Shown piece after piece: positions 31,961 through 44,019 of a DNA stretch of 64,000 nt; the stretch's first letter is position 1; each line of letters opens with the position of its first letter. The position numbers and the translations under genes are program-made. A model generated the notes under the pieces. That model was given only the letters and a program-made list of their open reading frames with translations. It was not told where the DNA came from and did no database searches. This stretch comes from Diphasiastrum complanatum. Taxonomy: Eukaryota; Streptophyta; Lycopodiopsida; Lycopodiales; Lycopodiaceae. The DNA lies in NCBI GenBank assembly GCA_029204225.1, contig CM055107.1, forward strand, positions 17,522,809-17,586,808, in the 5' to 3' direction.

Positions 31961-32940
31961 GCTGAGACTTGGTTGGAGCTCGTCCTGAGTCGCAACCCGT
32001 ACTCCCCTATAGTATTGGTGGGATTCGCCACCTCCCCTCATACCAAGTACTCTACTCAGACTGGTAAAGTACATTTTCTCTCTCTAGAAAGTCATTTTCT
32101 CTCTCTAGAATTTATTGATCACCAGGCTTCCTTTAATCATGCCTAGATCGTGTGAGGTGATTGTACATCTATCTGGGCTCTCTGGACTTCGCTAGAACTG
32201 ATCAAAGATTTTCAAGGTGTTGCCCTTGAGGTGTAAGCACGGTCAGTACTCGCGGTTCAGGCCTGGCGTTGTCTGTACATAGGACAGATGAGACATTGTG
32301 CTGCCATTAGGTTGGTGTAAGCACGTCTGTGCCTTGTGGGGTGCGGGGCGACATATTCGAACTGTACGGGTTAACCATTGATATAGAGATGCTGCTCGAA
32401 TTCGGATGTAAAGCACGGGTGGTTAGCTACCGGTGCGGGATAGCTGTCGATCGTTTAGCTATAAGGGCTATCAACCAAAAAGTGGTGGGGCATGACTGAG
32501 GCAATGTGCTGCTTAATGGTGAAAGTACGGATAGTTGAATGGGTGTCCTCTGTGGGCTGATTCTGTGATCGATCTGTATGGGCGCGGCCAGGCAAAGGTC
32601 CTTTGGCAGGACTATCTCAAAGGGGGACCTTGTCTTTGTTACCTGTTAGTAAACTTGCCTGAGTGTCTTGCTTGTATGTATTCGTGGTGAGTCTTGGTAC
32701 TCGTGCTTTGTCTGGTTTGCATGATTGCTTGTGATACAAGGAGCTGATGGCTCGAGAAGGAACCTTTCTTTTGAAGGCTGATACCATCAAACAAAGAAGA
32801 CTACAGAATCTGTGGGGCGGATTTGCAGTTCAAGTACTCGCACGTGAATGGCAACGAAACGACTCAATGTTTGCAAAGGATGGATGGCTAGCCTGTTTCT
32901 TGGATTAGTTTCATTTGTGACAACGCCCGCCAGACGCAAG
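31961..32940. other. Unassigned region
   Basis: No supported gene. An 18-bp string beginning CATTTTCTCTC occurs twice, 3 bp apart (32072-32089 and 32093-32110). The G-rich base composition differs from its neighbours. Confidence 0.35.
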
Positions 32941-33873
32941 CAGGAAGTCAAAAGTTGGAAAGGGCAATTTTAGAGGAGATCTTCTATGGAGCAGTTGGTC
33001 TTCATATGTACCACCACAAGTACACTCCATGCCACCTACCTCCAAGTAGGCATGACCCATACCTAGGTCACCACATGATGCACCAACTGAAGATCATCAT
33101 CCATACATCAAATGACATATCATACCTAAGCAACTATAGCATCTCCTTGAGTGCCACCCCAATGGACTCGTCATCCACATACTATGCTCACCTGATGTCT
33201 CCGATCTTGGTCACCATCCTGCTACACAAGCTGATCTCTAAAGCATCACCTGCTCCACCTGGCTCCTAGCATCTGCTCGCTCTCCCTGGCTATGTGCCAC
33301 CCGACACCATGCCAAGTCTATCTCTGAGTCGCCGCTCACGGGATCTTGAGACTATTGTCTCCCTGATCGTATTGAGGTATATGGCTCTGAGTGACTTCCT
33401 CTAGGCTTCCCCATGATCTCACCACCTGAGAATCTGCACCATGGAAATTCCAACATCTGTGCCAAGCCTAGACTCCTACAAATACAACCAAATGCATGAA
33501 AACTATAGATAGCTTATCCACGTCCGTGATTGTAGATGTCTCTCCATCGATGCCAATGTCCAAAACTGGCCCCCTACTGTAATGCCATCTTGTATTCCCA
33601 AATGAGCACACCATGAAGTCCTCACCATCAGTATCTCCTGCAGTAGATTGCTAGCAAAACACTCATCATAGTGTTTGCTCTCCGATCACACCCCGTGCGA
33701 TCTCCATCAGCTCTCCAACCTAGAGCTAGCTCACAAAGCTTCATGCTTTGTCCATTTGCATTTGCAACTTCCTGATTCCCATCTGTAAGTCCTGTCCATG
33801 CCAATGACTCAAGTCCAATATGAAATAGCTGCCCCCTGATGATCGTCCCATGTCATCTTGCAGTGCTATCCCT

Positions 33874-34574
33874 TGTGAAGAATTGCCAAAAATTGGCAAA
33901 TCTAGCTTGATCAAAAACCATGTAGAATAGTGTCAATTGTGTACACAAGTGGGTCCCACACATGTGAGGCCATGATGCCACATGGGAAACCCATCCTAAT
34001 GTAGGTTAGGTCAAGTCAAGAGAGTTGGTCATGTCTATTTGGTGGTCATCCCTACTTTATAGGACCTACACCTAAGTTTAAGGTGAAAATTTGACCAACT
34101 AGCTACCTACCAAGCATAACTCTAGGAAATAGACTAGGGTTTCATTTTAGGTCAAGGAGAGTGAGCTAACTTCCTTATTACATGCTGGAAATCCACCTAA
34201 CTTCAAGAAGGAAGTCGAATTTGCTATGTATTCCCTCTCTCCATAGTGAGAAGATAAATTTTTTTTGGAGCTCATTGGCAATCTCAAGCTAGTTCACTAT
34301 GTACATTGAGTTTTTGTGATCCAAATGAAACCAAATCAATTTCTACTTGTTTCTTAGGTTGAAGGCCGTACTACAGCCTGTAGTACACACGTGTGGGCTC
34401 GGATTTCAATGTTTATCAATGCTTTTGATTGTTAATGCTTGTTGTTTGTCACATTGCCAATCTAGATCAACTTTTTTGTGTCTAGTTTTTTGATAGATTG
34501 TTAAGTAAGCATCCAATCACTCTTGTGGATCTTTTGTAGATACATTTATGGTCCTAAAGTACAGTACTTTCACA
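33874..34574 (+). repeat. 5' LTR of element F
   Basis: Starts TGTGAAGAATTGCC and ends GTACTTTCACA, giving inverted TGTGAA/TTCACA ends. Contains CACACGTGTG near 34387. The final 96 bp recur as the 3' LTR remnant at 36054-36150. Confidence 0.9.
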
Positions 34575-35377
34575 TGGTATCAGAGCCAAGTACAAGAGCA
34601 TAAGCCATTGATCTAATGCATATCCATTTTTAGCAAGTTTTGGTGCTAAAAGCTAGTATTGAGAGGGCAAGCTAGAATCTTGATTTTGGCGAGGAGATTT
34701 GATCCTAAACTTGGTAGGGTCCAAATCCATACTGTCCACATGTGTGGGCACCTCTGACCCTGCATTTAATGCATGGTATTCATTTGATCCAAAAAAATTC
34801 AATTTGTGAGCTGTTGGTGTAATTTTTGTGGAGATCCTAGGATAATCTACCAAGATCATTTGCCATTGATTAGATTTGAATTTGTTTCATGGAATCTTAT
34901 TAATCTAGGCTGAGTTCAAGTCCTATTAAGGTTAAAAACAGGTCTTGAAAGTACACCAAGAAGGAAGAAAGAGATTGAGTCATTTTTTTTGTCCAAAAAT
35001 AGCCAAAATTGGCAAGATTTGATTGTAAGTAGATTTCACATCATCTTATCTTCATTCCAACCTTGTGAGGGAGTGCTAAAACTGAGATTATAAGTCCATT
35101 TTTTGGATTAGAAATCTAATTTGAGTGAAAAACTACAAGAGAGAGACCTTAGTGAGTTTCTAGAGACAATCAAATCCATTTCTTGGCAAGATTTGTTTGA
35201 AAGTAGTTTTCACTTCATCTTATCTTCATTCCAACTTTGTGAGGGAGTGATAGAACTGTGATTATAAGTCCATTTGTTGGATTAGAAATCAAATTTGAGT
35301 GAAACACTGCAAGTGTGAGACCTTTGTGAGTTTCAAGTCAATCAAATCTATTTCTTGTTTGTAGAAGTCACTAGTAA

Positions 35378-36060
35378 GATGGGATCTGTTGGAGCATACC
35401 TTCTAGAAGCTAGTGAGAGGTTGAATTCTACAAATTATGCTGTTTGGAAGGTTAGAATGGAGTCACTCTTGGTGCTCCAAGACCTTTATGAGTTCTTGAT
35501 TGAAGATGAAGATGAACCTCTAGGTGCACAGGAGTTAGCTAGATACAAGAAGAGATCTAGGCTTGCACTTCATTGTGTGAAGATGAATGTGAGCAATGAT
35601 TTGTTGAGAGAAGTATCAGCTTGTACTAATGCTAAAGAGGCTTGGGAGTCTTTAAAATCAATCTATGAGTCTAGCAACACTTTGGAGTTCTTATGCTTAG
35701 AAATCAAATTTTGCAAAGCATGAGGAGAAGTGAGGAGAGTGCACAAGATTATGTACTCAGAATCAAGTCTCTAAATAGGGAGTTGGCTTCCATTGGAGAG
35801 AAGATTTATGATGGAGAGCTTGTACAAATTGTCCTTAATGGTCTTTGCAAATTTGGTCCAAAGTTTTGCCATCCAAGACACTTTGCCAACTATAGAAAAA
35901 CTTCACATTGTATTAGTGGCTGAAGAGTGTAGGATGCTCAATGCAAAATCTAGGATGAGTTCCTTGTCGTTGCAAGATGGTGATGAGAAAGCCAATTTCT
36001 CATTCAAGGGCAAAAAGAAGACCAATGGAAAGAAGAAGCATCCAATGGAGGCCTGTCTAG
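35378..36060 (+). pseudogene. gag: Gag of element F
   Basis: MGSVGAYLLEASERLN begins a copia gag: NYAVWKVRMESLLVLQDL, LALHCVKMNVSNDLL, NAKEAWESLKSIYESS. After a slip near 35700 it continues with YVLRIKSLNRELASIGE and IYDGELVQIVLNGL, and after a second slip near 35870 with LPTIEKLHIVLVAEE and FKGKKK. It ends at the deletion junction where the knuckle should start. Closely related to the gag of element E. Confidence 0.85.
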
Positions 36061-36150
36061 TTTTTTGATAGATTGTTAAGCAAGCATCCAATCACTCTTG
36101 TGGATCTTTTGTAGATCCATTTATGGTCCTAAAGTACAGTACTTTCACAT
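36054..36150 (+). repeat. Truncated 3' LTR of element F
   Basis: 97 bp matching the last 96 bp of the 5' LTR with few differences. The junction with gag lies in a shared TGTCTAG, indicating microhomology-mediated deletion. Confidence 0.88.
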
Positions 36151-38352
36151 CCCTACCAGGTATTCCAATGTCATCCCCTTTTAAGCCTCATAAAGGCAAA
36201 CCCCACATTGTTCACCACCCCATCCTCTGCACCCCCTATGGTATGACATCAAATGTTGCTCTCTTCATCATATTGTTGCTCATGCGTGTACTCGTGCCCC
36301 TTACCTTCTCCACTCTTCCCGACATTCATACCATCGTACACTTCACCTTAAAAAGCATGCCCATGATGACTCTGAAGGAACACGCCTTGTTGACCTTCTT
36401 TTAGCTCTTCCTCGAGTGCTTTTTTGCGTGAGTTTATTCCTCGTGGACCAAGCATCTACCCTATAGTGACCACCTGTATTTTCCCAAGCTAGATCCAAGC
36501 TGCTTTTGTGAATGGTTCCAAACCACTCCCTGAGAATACACTGAGATGTGAACTCCAAAGCCACCATCAAGTCCCTCACATGATTGTGCATGCCAATATC
36601 CCTCCAAGTGACCCTCTGAGATCTTGCATGGTCCAAACCAAACGATCTGCACCCTCTATTATCACTGGAATCTGCATCCCTGATGCAATACTGATATGGC
36701 AAATTGACTTGACTTATCTGATCACAAGAATTTTTTACTTGTAACCGGCATACCATGCCTACCTCACACTTGTGATTGCTTGCCCTCTCAAAATTGTCGC
36801 CAATGATGAGTAGTCACGTCGCCAAGCTGCACTTCCATCGCCAAAACTAGCTTTCTCCATACAATTCCACTACCATTCGCTCCCATACTACATTTACCGC
36901 CTCCAAACACCCTGTTACCTTGTCAAGAGTAAGTAATAATGATCTCAAAGCGATAATGCCTCATTGTACCACCCTGTAACAGGTTTCACAAGCCAAAAAT
37001 AGCCCCAAATTTGGCCCTACGGTACCCAAATAGCGAATGTAGCCCATCACTAGGTCAGCCGCACTCCGCTCGATGGAATGGTGATGAAAACTCTTCAAAA
37101 GCGTTTTTCCCTGCTCTGTGATGTTGCTCTTCCACTGGCTCTAAACAGCCAATTTTAGAGGTCATTTTGGCCCAAGGATGGCCAAAAAAAATGCCTTCTA
37201 GCCAAAGTTATCCTTCTCCAAAGGATGCTCTTACAAAATTGAACTGGAACTTCATTCAGAAGTTTCTTAATGAGGAAATGGCATTTTTGCCCTTTGGGTC
37301 CTTTCAAGCCCTTTCTTTTGAAGATTTTTAATGAAGGGAAGGCCACTTTTACCCTTCACCCTTTCAAAGGCCCTTCGAACGCAAATCTTCACCATTGGTT
37401 TCAATTTGAGGGCTGATGTAGTTCCCTGAACTTCCAATCCTGCCCGTCGATCATGATGGACCTTGATCCAATGGCCACACTCCATCTCACATGCCAACTT
37501 ACCTTCCTCCAAGTGCTAACACCTTCGAAGCACTAGCAAGCCATTTGTGTTGGCCGCACGACCTGATCCGCGAGTTTCCACGGCCCCTTCTCCACTCTTC
37601 TTCATGCTGATTTCCAGCGATGGCCGCCCTGCTGATCACTCCATCTCCTCCAATGCTCCACAACCACCCATGGCTTCTTGTAGGCTGATTCTCCTTACTA
37701 GGGCGCCCTTATCTAGCTCTTCACAGCTTTAGAATTGCCCATCTGGAGAGAAATATCATTGCTTTTCAGCTTGTAAACCCTAGCTGAGCAAGGAAAGAGA
37801 CTTTATGGGCATTTTTTCACATTTTTCAGTGGTTCTTCTTGCAGCTTCCTACACCACTGAGGTCACCCTACCTCCAATGATCCGATCCAATTTACAGTTC
37901 TCCAATTCATGCGGTATTGATTGCAAACAGGCTGATTTTCCCAAAAAATCTGTCAACACCCCACAAAACTAGAAATTTCTCAAATTTCTTTCGTTTTCAA
38001 CCAAATTGCTTCTTGTAAATTGTTATGGCTCTCTGTCACTGCTCTTTGCATCGCCATGCAAGCCCCGTTGTGCCAAAAGGCTGTTCACACAGTGAATAAC
38101 GTAGCCAACATTGATGATTTTCCCAAAACCACCGAACTGCAAGATTCTTTGTGAATGCTCCCCAGAATCCACCTACGACGATCGTTTTGATCTTCCCTGA
38201 GGTTTCGATCGAAGGAACTTTGCTGTCTCCTGCCATCCGGACTGCCTATACCTGTATGGAGTCCTCTCTTTTGAGACGCTCTGAGTGCTATTTCTCCTGG
38301 TGAAAGATGCTATCCCATAGCTTCACCGGATCGTGCATACTTGCAACACCTT

Positions 38353-38367
38353 GATGCTCTGATACCA
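38353..38367 (-). other. Primer-binding site of element L
   Basis: The minus strand reads TGGTATCAGAGCATC. The LTR should begin just to the right (TGAAATTCCG at about 38371). A possible far end is near 39077 (GGAATATTTCA), not confirmed. Confidence 0.75.
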
Positions 38368-39239
38368 AGTTGAAATTCCGATAGAATCTAGTGCAGTATG
38401 TAGATCACATCACACAATCACCATAGCCACTCCTCGCAAGCTCTCATAGATGGCACAACAAAAGTTATTAGATTACAAAGAAACACTATACATATAGAGT
38501 ATTCACAAACTGCATAAAAAGGCAGGTGTCCTAAAATTGGCCTACCACCTGTCAAATTAAGGTTGGGCCCAATATGGCCAAATTCGACCAACAAACTTGG
38601 GACATGCCCCCAAGTATAGCAAGTACTGTAAATAACTTTGTACAGGCTAATTCTTCCTATTTGTGGCTACTCGGCTAACCCAAGCAGCCGGCTACGGATC
38701 AATGCCCGATCAATATATCCTAAGGGGTTACTTCCCAATCACAACCATATACAGTAAACCAAATAAACTGTACACTAATTATGTCATCACATTTAGAGCT
38801 TATACTAATGAGTCAGATCAACACTGATTTCTAACTATTCTTGTGACAGATCCACATGAAGATGATAAAGCTTTGTCATCAGTATAATAGTATAGTAACA
38901 AACAACACAATGACAATAACAAAGCTGGAGATAGCGCTAACAACTCTCCTGGAGATAGAGATGGCACTAAACGCTTGTTTTTGACCTTGGAGATAGAGAT
39001 GACGTAAGTTTTTTTTTAGAAATGTCACTCCTAATTCAAATTTTTGAGTGTTCCCAACTATTGGGAGGGAATATTTCAGCATTTTGAAAAATTATATTTT
39101 AATTGTGGTTAAACACCAGTGAAGTTTGATGTGACTAAACTAAGGTGCATTCATTTACATGGAAAGTAGTGCGGGCAGATGCGTAAAGAAGTTAGAAAAT
39201 GATATTATAATTACTTTATAGTTATTTTTCTCTCTCCTA

Positions 39240-39900
39240 CATGGCATTTCTTATAGGACCCTCTTTGGGCCCATATTTTCTCTAATGCTATCCACCTCCT
39301 CCGTTGTCCTTCTGGGAGTGAGCGCACAGCTACGAATGATGTCGTCAAAGATGTAGCGGCCACTATAGCCAGAGATTGAGGATTCCATGTCCTCAGAGAG
39401 CAGTCTCATGTACTTTCTTCTTCCGCATCCCACTCTTCCCGCAGGCGTGTTGACATCGTCCTCTCTCAGGATGGGCTTCGTACTTTGGCAGATGTTGTTG
39501 TTGCTGATCCCATGCATGGTGACCTATTGTCTCGCTCTGCCTTTACACCAGGAGAAGCGGCAGGTGTGGCAGCACAAGAGAAGGAAAAAACCTACTCCGA
39601 CAGACACCCCTCTGATGCTTTCTTTCCCTTGGCTACTGAGACTTATGGCACCTTGAATCAACTCTTTGAGGATTTTCTTTGCATGTGTTCTCATCAGGCG
39701 GTAGAGCATCAAGGTATTCCTGGTTTTATTCTCGTGGCTTCTTTCAAACAACGTGTTTCCATTGCCCTGCAACATGCTTAGGCCCTATCTATTCTGCCAC
39801 GGGCGACGGTGGCTGGGTCTGCTATATCTCATCTCCCTTCATTAGCCGACTCACCACCTCTTCACTTTTCTGATCTGCTGTAGTCAGTTGGTAGACTCCC
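39240..39900 (+). pseudogene. C-terminal endonuclease region of a non-LTR retrotransposon
   Basis: The reading AIHLLRCPSGSERTATNDVVKD gives the His/Cys half of the zinc knuckle, then (after a TGA) RRRVDIVLSQDGLRTLADVVVADP, a PD-(D/E)xK-like pattern, then SDAFFPLATETYGTLNQLFE and FKQRVSIALQHA, with a TAG before ALSILPRA. Such a C-terminal segment after the RT characterises REL-type LINEs (R2/R4-like). It would nick the target DNA. The RT part is absent here; a matching RT lacking this end lies at 44.0-45.8 kb. The first Cys pair of the knuckle is lost. Confidence 0.65.
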
Positions 39901-40009
39901 ACGGACATCATCATAGTTTATGCACTTTTACTTTTAACGCCAGGATTTGGATTAATCTTAACTTTACTGCAAGCTTTGCTCTTGTTTGAGCCTACTTTTG
40001 TTTAAACTT

Positions 40010-40020
40010 CCCCTTCGGGG
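40010..40020 (+). other. Stem-loop with UUCG loop in the 3' UTR of the non-LTR fragment
   Basis: CCCCTTCGGGG can fold as a short stem closed by C(UUCG)G. It lies about 110 bp after the last coding block, where LINE RTs often recognise RNA structure. Functional role inferred. Confidence 0.35.
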
Positions 40021-40064
40021 TGTACATATCTTTTTCATCAATGTACCTATAGTTGAAGAGGGAG

Positions 40065-40298
40065 TGTGAAGGATTCAACGAGTTTGATCATATTTGCTAT
40101 ATTTCCATATTTGGCATATTGAGGCCAACTTTATTTTTACACTTCGAGATTGACTTTTCAAAGTTCATTAGTCTAAATGTCATTTGAATAAACTTTTTTT
40201 GAAAGTGTGGGAAAGTTAGAAGGCGAGTTTGAGTATTTCTCTTTATAACCAAAGATCTTTCAAGTGGATTGGATCATAATGATCTGAAATACTTCACA
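40065..40298 (+). repeat. Internally deleted solo LTR related to copia C
   Basis: Starts TGTGAAGGATTCAAC and ends TACTTCACA. The first ~165 bp and the last ~65 bp align to the C LTR (11664-12311), with the middle missing. No element body is attached and no clear target duplication is present. Confidence 0.75.
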
Positions 40299-40303
40299 GG
40301 TTA

Positions 40304-40334
40304 TACCCTTCAAGACATATCTTCTTGAAGGGTA
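40304..40334. repeat. Perfect 12-bp stem-loop beside the solo LTR
   Basis: TACCCTTCAAGA and its reverse complement TCTTGAAGGGTA are separated by 7 bases, 5 bp after the LTR end. Confidence 0.7.
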
Positions 40335-40740
40335 AAGTTGCCCTTCAATCTACAACACTGATTGCATGCATAAAGATGCGCTTAGAAAGTGTGATGACAT
40401 TCAAGATATTACCAGCAGCAAAGAAGTTTCCAAAAAGCAGAAAAAATTGACATGTGCGCCCACTAGCAAAGAAGTTACTAAAAAGATGCAAGATACATAT
40501 ATATAGTTAGATGCTTCTTACTAAACTTTATAAAAGAGCTCAATCTCACCTTGAGGGACGTCTTCCATCTTCTCTAACAAACATATAGGCTTAAAATGTA
40601 TCAAAAAATCATACGTGCACACAAAAATGCTGAATCGAAGCATACAGTAGATCGTTGAGAAGCTAATTTTGCAGGGAAAATTCATGCAAAATTACAGAAT
40701 CTTCCGATTAATTGAAAAATAAAACAAAAAAAAAATGCAG
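40335..40740. other. Unassigned AT-rich stretch
   Basis: No supported gene or repeat. Confidence 0.4.
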
Positions 40741-41245
<505 letters not shown>

Positions 41246-41539
41246 GAGAATCCAGTCTAAGCTGCTGAGTCAGATAGTGGAATTCTTTCTGAAATTCCCT
41301 GGCCTCTTAGTTGTGCCATACGACTGGCATAGCTTTCTTATTTGTGAACTAACCAACTCCATCAAACCCAACAACCGTGAGCGTATCGCAGCAGGCCCCC
41401 TATTGTGTAATTTTGCCTGTGCACTTCTCAAGACGAAAATGCGTGGTTTCCACCGCTCAACCCTTTTGTCTTCCCTCGTGCCGCACACTAACCTTTATCT
41501 GCCATCTCAAGCATCCATGTCCTCCCAACCTGCAGTTAC

Positions 41540-43250
41540 CGTAGTAACACAACGGCCAGCAAACGAATGCGTGGCGCTACCTCTACATCTTCATCTCCAC
41601 CTGCTACCCAACGACACACCTCCACCACTGCACTAACCATTCCATCAACCATCGCCACTTCTTCTTTCGTGCAACCCTCCACTCCGATCTCTGTTGTTGC
41701 TACTTCTCTTCCTGTTCCATCCACAACTGTTTCTGTGTCCATTCCCGTTTCCTCTGTTGATACCACTTCCATTTTTGTTCCATTATCTACTACTCCGTCC
41801 ATCACCATCGCATCCTCCATCACTTCTGCTACCACCGTTGCTTCCATCCCATTTAATCCGTCTGATTCTCAATTATTTCCCGACACTCTGGCATGGATGC
41901 AAGTCATCCATTTTTCACCCCCATGTCAGACCCTCTCTGTTCCATTTTCACTCCATCCACGTCAGACCCTCTCTGCTCCATCCTCGTCTTCTTTCATACT
42001 CCACACCACCCTTCAATTCCCCTTTGTTCCTCCCATCCTCTCGTTTGGACAAACCGTCCTCACCCCGGTTTCCACAGTTGCTTCTCAAACCCCACCTGCT
42101 TCGCCATCAAAGGATCGGGCAAGCGCAACTCACAAGCTCGCCCAGGCCAAACAAGCCCTCAAGGCTTGCCAATACATTCATGGAGACAAAGGTCCAGCCC
42201 ACCCCCGTGGTGATTCCACTGCCACCTGTTTTTGACGTTGCATAGGCCAGTACAAGCCAGGACCAAAGCCAACAAGTAGTATGGGGATTTAGTCAAGATC
42301 AAGGGTCCGAAGGCCAAGGACCAACGAATACGGGTGCTGAGACGCGAGACCAGGGCCAAGGCACAGATACCAGTCAAAGCCAAGCCACATCATCTAGAGG
42401 TTCGCGCACGATATCTGCAAGTCGGGCCTTCCGAAGACCAAAGTCCGTGGAGGAGAAAATAAACGAATTCCTATCAAAGTATCCCCACGAGTCATCAAGA
42501 GGCGGCTGGTAGATATCGTTTTTAGCTCAGACAATAAAGGGCAAGGAACCGCAAGCATTAACCGCCCTCCAACCACAACCAGAGTGGCATCAACAGTTGT
42601 TCAAAAGAGACCCTGCGGCCATCAGGGCCTATGTGACAAGTCCGCAACAATTACGGGTGAATGCGCACTTCCTGCCATGTACACGATGATCCAAATGGGA
42701 GGAATGCGGAACCCCTCTGGACAAGATCACACTTCAAAATTTTAATTGGCCGATCATACCATCAGAATACGGGTGGACTACGGATGTAGATGCTAGAAGG
42801 CCTCTCACCACTTTCGCGAATCAATATATCAACTGCCCTGATCCAACAGTCTGCGCGACAGCCACTTACGCCCGAGACTTAGAACATTTAATGGGCATTG
42901 AAACCAAATGGGATGATTTTCTTCCCTCGATATTCTTTGATCCTAATAATGTGCTAGCTTCCAAAAAAGTTGAAGATCAGTTGTTAGTCGCTTGTGTATA
43001 TTACTAAACTGCCTTCCTTGGAGATCCCTGGACGCTCCGATTCCAAGCATGGGTCGATCAAGAATGGTTGACAAGAGTCCACAAGTCCTTCCACACGCCC
43101 AAGGACTCGAAGAAACTGGACCGTCTCATCTTCGTGGAAGACGTTACGGGCTACCTGATCCACTAGAGACGGGCAAAGAGGACGCTTTACTAAACCGGCA
43201 GAGTGTCGAGGGACACTACTTCAGGCCATGGGTCCTGTTGGGGGTATTTC
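41540..43250 (+). pseudogene. GC-rich degenerate coding region of unknown family
   Basis: 41567-42215 reads as a Ser/Thr/Pro-rich chain ending in a basic ATHKLAQAKQALKACQYIHGDKG segment. After one frame change, another frame runs to about 43250 with only a few stops (TAG at about 42244, a TAG near 42511, a TGA near 42688, a TAA near 43003, a TAG near 43166) and plausible composition: SVEEKINEFLSKYP, EWHQQLFKRDPAAIRAYV, FNWPIIPSEYGW, HLMGIETKWDDFLPS, KLDRLIFVEDVTGYL. No family recognised. Its place before a retroelement RT could make it a gag/ORF1-type gene, but nothing proves this. Confidence 0.4.
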
Positions 43251-44019
43251 CAACAAAGTGTAAATAAATAAAATTGTCCAATAAAATGTGTTGCGAGGGC
43301 ATGGCATCCTGCGCGCGTAAGCCCATGGCCCAATGAGCACGCAAACTTAAGTGTGAATAAAATAAAATTAATTTGGGCCTTGGAATTAAAATAAAACTAG
43401 AGGCCCAAAGTCATTTTTAAACTTAGAGATTACTTTTTAGAGCTGGGTCCAAATTGGGACTCACATGAATCTTGTGAATTTCAATGTACTTTTTATGGAC
43501 CCTTGGATCAATTTTGGTCCAAGATGAATGGATAGGATCAATGTGAATATTAGCCAATAGGATTGAGGGGCAAGGGCCTTCCCCATTTTATAAAAAGGCA
43601 CCATTTGTACACTATTTTCATGCTTAATTGAGAGGAAGAGACTCTACTATTTTGAGAGCTCAAACATCCTCATTTGCTAATCACTCTTGCTTATGCTATT
43701 TTTGTGATTGCTTGTTATTTCCATTTCTTCCATGATTTTTGTTTGTGATTAGTTAAGATTTCTCCATAAGCAATGACATTGAGCATTTGAGCTAACCTCC
43801 ATCTCATCTCTCTCTCTTTCTCTCTTCTCCTCTCTCTTCCTCTTCTTTTCTATTCTTTCCCTTCACCCAAAATTATCATGAATGTTAGTGTAGGGGAGTA
43901 GAGTCAAGGGAGAGTAGTGTTAATGGTGAATAGAGTTAAGGGAGGAAGTAGGAAACTAACTAAAAATAGCATCTATGCATAGCTATCCAGTGATCTAAAC
44001 CTTGTTGACAGGCGGGAGG
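43251..44019 (+). promoter_or_regulatory. 5' region of the non-LTR element with TATA box
   Basis: 43468-43622 is shared with the deletion derivative at 8240-8408 and contains TATAAAAAGG (43589-43598). This is compatible with a promoter reading into the RT region. 43251-43467 and 43623-44019 show no coding. Confidence 0.4.

Larger units (their letters stand above)
33874..36150 (+). mobile_element. Nested LTR element F, gag only, with 5-bp target duplication
   Basis: Full 5' LTR 33874-34574, primer site 34575-34587 (TGGTATCAGAGCC), gag, and a truncated 3' LTR ending TACTTTCACA at 36150. TCCCT stands directly before 33874 and directly after 36150, a clean 5-bp target site duplication. All of pol and most of the 3' LTR are missing through one deletion. 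It is inserted in element L. Confidence 0.9.
32941..38372 (-). mobile_element. Non-coding LTR element L (leader like A), split by element F
   Basis: On the minus strand a primer site at 38353-38367 is followed by a leader related to that of A, then about 2 kb with no retroelement protein on either strand. Element F (33874-36150) is inserted within it; the L sequence continues at 33873 with duplicated TCCCT. The long body with primer site but no gag/pol suggests a LARD-like non-autonomous element. Its left end near 32941 is not defined. Confidence 0.45.

Noticed and set aside
32941-33873. Open frame 32955-33269 as a gene
   Set aside because: No domain recognised; it lies in the non-coding body of element L.
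36343-36756. 137-codon minus-strand open frame in element L
   Set aside because: No recognisable domain, neighbours in the same frame are full of stops, and it lies in a non-coding retroelement body.
41536-41847. 103-codon minus-strand open frame rich in Val/Glu/Thr
   Set aside because: It is the complement of a low-complexity Ser/Thr/Pro-coding stretch.
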